Shown here piece after piece: positions 59,679-64,000 of a DNA stretch of 64,000 bases. Each line of letters opens with the position of its first letter. Position 1 is the first letter of the stretch. Source of the stretch: Chlorella sorokiniana (lineage: Eukaryota; Chlorophyta; Trebouxiophyceae; Chlorellales; Chlorellaceae); assembly GCA_025917655.1 (NCBI GenBank), contig CP084611.1, positions 2,108,001-2,172,000 on the forward strand, in the 5' to 3' direction. Made by a program: the position numbers and the translations under genes. The notes under the pieces are model-generated. The model had not been told where the DNA came from, ran no database searches, and saw only the letters and a list, made by a program, of their open reading frames with translations.

Positions 59679-61107
59679 ATGGCAGCTCCTGCTGCCGAAG
59701 TGAGCTCCCCTTGTCTGGCTCCGTTGCTTGGCTTGCGTTGGCCTTTAAACTCGCTAGCCACCTTGCAAGCCAAGCGCCGGGGACGCGTAGCTCGGGTTCT
59801 GTCGCACTTGCAACGGCGCCTGCCCTGTGCCGCCTTGCCGCTGCAGGTTTGTGACAACATCCTCGACCTCCCTGATGCTATCCTGCTGTCCATCTTCAAC
59901 TGTTTGGACGCGTATGATCTTGCGAACCGTGTTGCCTTCGTCAATCAAAGGTTCCGTCGCCTCCTAGCCTGCCCCTTTGTGTGGCGAACGCGACTGCCGC
60001 AAGCTCTTGGAGTACCCAGCGGAGACTGCCAGCGGCAGCCCTGCCTATCGCAGCTGTGGTTCACAGTGTTCAACAGCAATCTTCTCAGGAATCCCTGGCT
60101 GTCACTGGATCATCAGAAAGCGTTGCCATGCGCCAGGGTCTACGGGGCCGTGGGGTCATCCCGCGGCCGGGTCCCCTGGCTTGCGGTGGGTGGCGGCCAC
60201 CAGTGGGCTTGGAGCGCCAGCACATGTGGAGGACTGAATGGGGACTCAAGCGTGGAGCAGCCCCCGCCACCCATGCCGCTCCCTCCCTTGGAGCAGGCAC
60301 GCTGCTGCACTGCCGGTTGCCTGCGTCCTTCTGCTGCATGCCACCTCTGCCAGCCTGGCACCCGACACGATATCGAGTGGCTTTGCTGCCGCCGTGGTCT
60401 CTGTGCCAACTGCCATGCAGGGCTCGCGGCCCGCCTGGCACCCCCAGCTGCGTGGCAGCCGTGCATGGCGAGGGGGCCGTGGCCCGCCCTGGTCCAGGAG
60501 GTGGACCTGGTGGGGGAGCTGGGCAGGCGCGGCGTGGGCCCCGCGGCCGCCTGTGCATTCCTCGACACCAGCCCCCAATCGCCCTCCAGGCAAGTGGCAT
60601 GCCCTGGTGCTGACGCTATTATCGACTGGTCTGGTGGAGGTTGTGCGGTGGCAAACAGAAAGCGAGGTGCTGCCCGGGCTGTTTGGCCGGCTTGCGTGCA
60701 GGTGCACGCGGCGACACACACAGCCGGCGAGCAGTGCGAAGCGCTGCTGGTCCTGGACGGCAAGCAAGGCCCAGTGCCCGTGGGCTCCGTGGAATGTGAG
60801 CAGGTTGCGGGCTGCTGCCGTGCCCTGGCGCTCCACTAAAGAAACAACCGCTGCCTCTGCCCGTGTTGCAGTGCTGGCGTGGCTGCAGTCGTGCGATCTG
60901 CGGTGCGACGCGCGCCTGGAGGGGCCACCCCGCCGCTGGTGCCCCCTGGACCTGGTGTGCAGAGGCTACGGCGCTGGAGTGCGTCGAGCCGTGGTGGTGC
61001 TGCGTGCCAAGCCCCCGCAGCCCTCCCCCAGCCGTGCCGGGCCCAAGCTTGCCTGCCCGGTGCTTAGCTTCCTGCCGCCGCCCAGCCCCGCATCGCCAGC
61101 CTGCTGA
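59679..61107 (+). CDS. F-box protein with F-box-associated (FBA, sugar-binding-like) domain
   Basis: Likely the substrate receptor of an SCF ubiquitin ligase. Exon 1 is 21 bases (MAAPAAE, 59679-59699); exon 2 starts at 59847 with VCDNILDLPDAILLSIFNCL, DAYDLANRVAFVNQRFRRLL and ACPFVWRTRL, a clear F-box. Next, SQLWFTVFNSNLLRNPWLSL carries the NLLRNP block that opens the FBA domain of FBXO2/FBXO6 proteins. VQEVDLVGELGRRGVGP, WCPLDLVCRGYGAGVRRAVV follow, resembling the VDL and YGPGVRFVRF blocks. The last FBA strand (GWYG type) is not found, so the 3' end may lie in a further exon reaching about 61180. An alternative reading frame in the Pro-rich middle is possible. Animal FBA proteins bind N-glycans; the ligand here is unknown. 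Confidence 0.75.
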
Positions 61108-61299
61108 CTTCCACCTACAGCCCGGGCGGTGTGTGCTGTGCTGGAAACGTGCAGAGTTGCAGCTCATGAACACGGTGTGACAAATGCGAACCTGTTGTTT
61201 GGGCTAATCACTGAGATGGAATCATGTGTGAATCGGGGTGGGCAAGAGTTCATCAGGCTTTGCAGGGGGATAAAGCGGGGGAGGGGTCTCTCGTTCGGC

Positions 61300-63962
61300 T
61301 CAGGGACGGCTGCTATCGGCAGCCTCGACCCTGCCAGACGCGCTGGCAGAACTGGCAGCCCCGGTGGAGGCTTCCTGAGCCGCGCTGGCGGGCTCCTGCT
61401 GACGCAGCAGGTCCAGGCAGGTGCTGACATCGCACTGGCCGCCCGCAGCGGCAAAGGCCGTGGCGATGGAGGTGGCTGAGGGCTCCTCCTTGGCCAGCTC
61501 GTCGGAGCAGAGCTTGGTGCAGTCCACGGTGGCCTCGCTGGGCTCTCTCTGCTGTGCCGGCTCCCCCTCAGCGGGCTGGGTGCCCTGCGGCAGGGATGTG
61601 TCTGGTGCCTGCTGGACCAGCCCAGAGGGCTGCTGGGACTGGGAGCCGGGCCGGCCGGCAGGTTGCTCCTGGGGGCTATCTTCCTGCTGGCGGGCGGGTT
61701 GCTGGAACAAGGGCTGGCTGCGGGACTGACCAGCCTGGCGGGACATCCAGCTGGACTGAGCCTGGGCGTCGGCTGATGCGTCGGCAGCAGTGGAGCCTCC
61801 GCGCCGCTGGCCCTGAGCCTGGGCCTCGGCAGACGCGTCGGCAGCAGCGGAACCTCCGCCCTGCTGGGAGCCTGAGAGGCCTCAGCCGCAGCAGAGGCCT
61901 GTGCGCTGGTAGAAGTGGAGGCGCCCCTCACGCGCGCAGCTGCCTCAGAAGCAGCAGAAACAGCGGAGAAACCACCGGCGGACGCCGTTGCCTGGGCTGC
62001 TGCAATGGCAGAGGCGGTGGCGGCGTTGCCGCTCACGCCGGCCTGAGCTGCAGCCTGAGCCGCTGCTGCAGCACTGGCACGGGCCTCGGCGTAGGCGGAC
62101 ACAGCAGCGCGAGCGGGCGGCACAGCCTGCAGGGTGGCAAAGGAGAGGATGGGCGATAGGGATGCTGTTTTGGCTGGCACAAGTGTCGGACAGGGGCAGA
62201 GCAGGCTCAGGGGTGCAGCAGAGCAGCCCACCTGCTCAGGCTTCACCGGCAGCCCCGCCTTGCCGCAGATGTAGACGACCTTGGGCTGCACGTTGCACTG
62301 CAGGCCGGGGATGCAGGACAAGGGCGAGGGCAGGTGGCGTTCAGCTTGCAGCCTGCTAGGCCATGCCGACCTTGGGTCCGGCAGCCTCTCTGACATTGTG
62401 AACGACAGCCCAAACCCCTTTGCCCACCCGCCCACAGACCAGCCAGAGCCGCACCTTGGCCAGCACAGCGTACAGCGTGGCGCGGCAGATGTGGGACACG
62501 ACGTACGGGGCCACGTACACGCAGGAGATGGGGAAGAGGCAGGCGGGCAGCTGGATGCCCAGGGAGTCAGCGGCCTGGGGAGGGGGAGGGCGCAGTCCGC
62601 GGCGGACTGGGTGGGCTGTGGAGTTGTGGAGAAGCACAGCGGCACAGCACACGCACCACTGCGATGGCCTCCAAGAAGAGGCGGGTGCTGTCGGGGCCGA
62701 GCTCCGCAAGCGCCTGCACGCAGGGAGGGTCCAGCATGAGGCGGGGCACTGCCAGGCAGTGAAGCCTGGCTGGGCATGCAGCCTCTCGTGCGCAGCACCT
62801 GCGCAATGGCCAGGGAAGGGTTCTGGCAGCCACACGCGTCCACCGCCTCTGCCAGGGCCTGCACCGTGGCCAGCGCAAACTTGGAGGCGGCGCACGACTG
62901 GCCGCAGGTGGCGGCATCGTAGGCCAGGGCATCGCTGCACTCCAGGGGGTGCAGGGGGGGGGGTGGCATGGCGGTGGTGTTCAATTGCATGTTGCGGTGG
63001 GAGGAAAGTGGCAGCGGCAGGCTTGTTAATGATACAGCCTGGCTTCACCTGAAGGCCACCGCCAAGGCAGCGCCGGTGTTCACGGGGTACTTGCACAAGG
63101 ACTCGGACAGGGTCTGCAGCAACAGCGGGCATCAGCTTACGATTCGGTTCGCACAAGATGTCCTGCAGGGCTCTGCACTGCGCGCCGAAGCAGCCAGCAT
63201 CACTCACCAGCACCCAGCACTTGGTCAGCACTTCAACATCGGCACTGGCTTGCGTGAAGGCATGCGCCACAGAGGCCGCGGTTGCCAGGGCTGACGAGTA
63301 GCTCTTGGCGATAGCCTGGGCAGCAGCCTGTGCTGCAGCCTCGACTCCTGCACAATCAATGCTTGTTGATAGCGTTCTTAGGAACCTTGTGTGGAAGCTG
63401 TACATCTCCTCCCTGCTGTGTTCTGCAGTTTAAGGAAACGCCACCTTACCTGACGCAGCAGTGGCCCGCGCAAAGGCTCTGCTGGCAGCTTGACTGCCAG
63501 CGCCCAAGGAACCAGCGCTGGCAGCAGCGTTGGCCGCGCCAGAGGCAGACATGCCGCTTGCTTCGGCTTCAGCTCGAGAAAAGGCAGTTGCTGCATCAAG
63601 GAAGAGAGTGTTGGTTCAAGAGGGCGGTGACTGGCGTCCAGGACAGCGGTGCTTGAAGCAGCAGGCACAGGCAGCATGACAGGCTCTCAGAAACCCTTTG
63701 CTACCTCACCCAGTCCAGAGATGGTGCCAGCACTAGCACCAGCAGAGGCAGAGCTCCTCGCCTGCAGGAGCTCTTTCGAGCCTGGGCCAGGTTGGGCGGA
63801 GTCAGGAGGGGCTTTGTGAAGCAGTGGTGGCCGGCCATTGCTGTCGAGCGTCAACCATGAGCAAGCAAGCAAACTCACGAACTGCAAACGCCTTGGCTCA
63901 CCATGGGCACTAGAGAGGGTCAAGCCGACCAGCAGCAGCATGATTGAGTGCGACGCCCTCAT
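61300..63962 (-). CDS. Secreted Ala/Ser/Gln-rich repeat protein with Cys-rich core
   Basis: I recognise no family. ATG at 63962 opens a signal peptide (IMLLLVGLTLSSAHG). Ala/Ser/Gly stretches follow (SSASAGASAGTISGLG; SGMSASGAANAAASAGSLG; VEAAAQAAAQAIAKSYSSAL). A central part carries regularly spaced Cys: VEVLTKCWVLVSDAGCFGAQ with CRALQDILCEP, then AATCGQSCAASKFAL, VDACGCQNPSLAIAQVL, LQCNVQPKVVYICGKAGLPV. After that come long Ala-rich repeats (GGSAAADASAEAQAQGQRRG, then GGSTAADASADAQAQ), a Gln/Pro-rich stretch, and a final Cys segment (DCTKLCSDELAKEE; CDVSTCLDLLRQQEP). The composition recalls structural or silk-like matrix proteins. At least one frame change near 61870 separates the Ala repeats from the Gln-rich part. 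Introns are numerous. Confidence 0.65.
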
Positions 63963-64000
63963 GGCAGCGAAATTCTTCTATCTTTAGGGATTGAGAGACA

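Noticed and set aside
63981-64000. Single TTTAGGG at the right end as telomere repeat
   Set aside because: Only one copy of the plant-type heptamer occurs, directly upstream of a normal gene start; a telomere would show a tandem array.

Overview
The window is nuclear DNA of a unicellular green alga, most likely a trebouxiophyte of the Chlorella/Micractinium type. The base composition is very GC-rich. Genes are dense and cut by many short GT-AG introns. The proteins are plant or green-lineage families: FLOE-like DUF1421 protein, UDP-uronate-type translocator, BONZAI/copine, plastid GNAT, FMN hydrolase/riboflavin kinase fusion, complex I ferredoxin-like bridge subunit. I see no bacterial operons, rRNA, tRNA, CRISPR, transposon or viral element.

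Layout: RPAP1/MINIYO C-terminus (+, cut by the left edge); NEMF/Rqc2 (-); protein disulfide isomerase (+); 2-oxoglutarate/Fe(II) dioxygenase (+); copine (-); expansin-like wall protein (+); SulP transporter with STAS and cyclic-nucleotide-binding domains (-); PRP31 (+); MRS2 Mg2+ channel (+); FLOE homologue (-); UUAT-like sugar-nucleotide translocator (+); GNAT acetyltransferase (-); a small one-membrane-span protein (+); class 3 lipase (-); a Tyr-rich plus RS-domain protein (-); FMN phosphatase/riboflavin kinase (+); Barentsz/MLN51 (-); C1-FDX-like mitochondrial protein (+); strictosidine-synthase-like protein (-); GET1/WRB (+); DHHC-type protein with a DHYC motif (+); F-box/FBA protein (+); secreted Ala/Ser/Gln-rich protein (-, starting 38 bases from the right edge).

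Neighbours mostly alternate strand, giving many divergent pairs that share 100-1300 bp of upstream DNA and convergent pairs with short 3' gaps. There is no operon. Themes do recur: ER and translation quality control (NEMF, PDI, GET1), mRNA splicing and exon-junction biology (PRP31, Barentsz, the RS protein), and membrane transport (SulP, MRS2, UUAT).

Many conserved genes change reading frame inside a domain at a short C, G or A run (dioxygenase, PRP31, UUAT, MRS2, FLOE, NEMF and others). I read this as residual indel error in a draft assembly, not as pseudogenes. CDS entries give the outer span from start to stop; introns lie inside. Boundaries were worked out by eye from splice signals and family similarity recalled from memory, with no alignment run.
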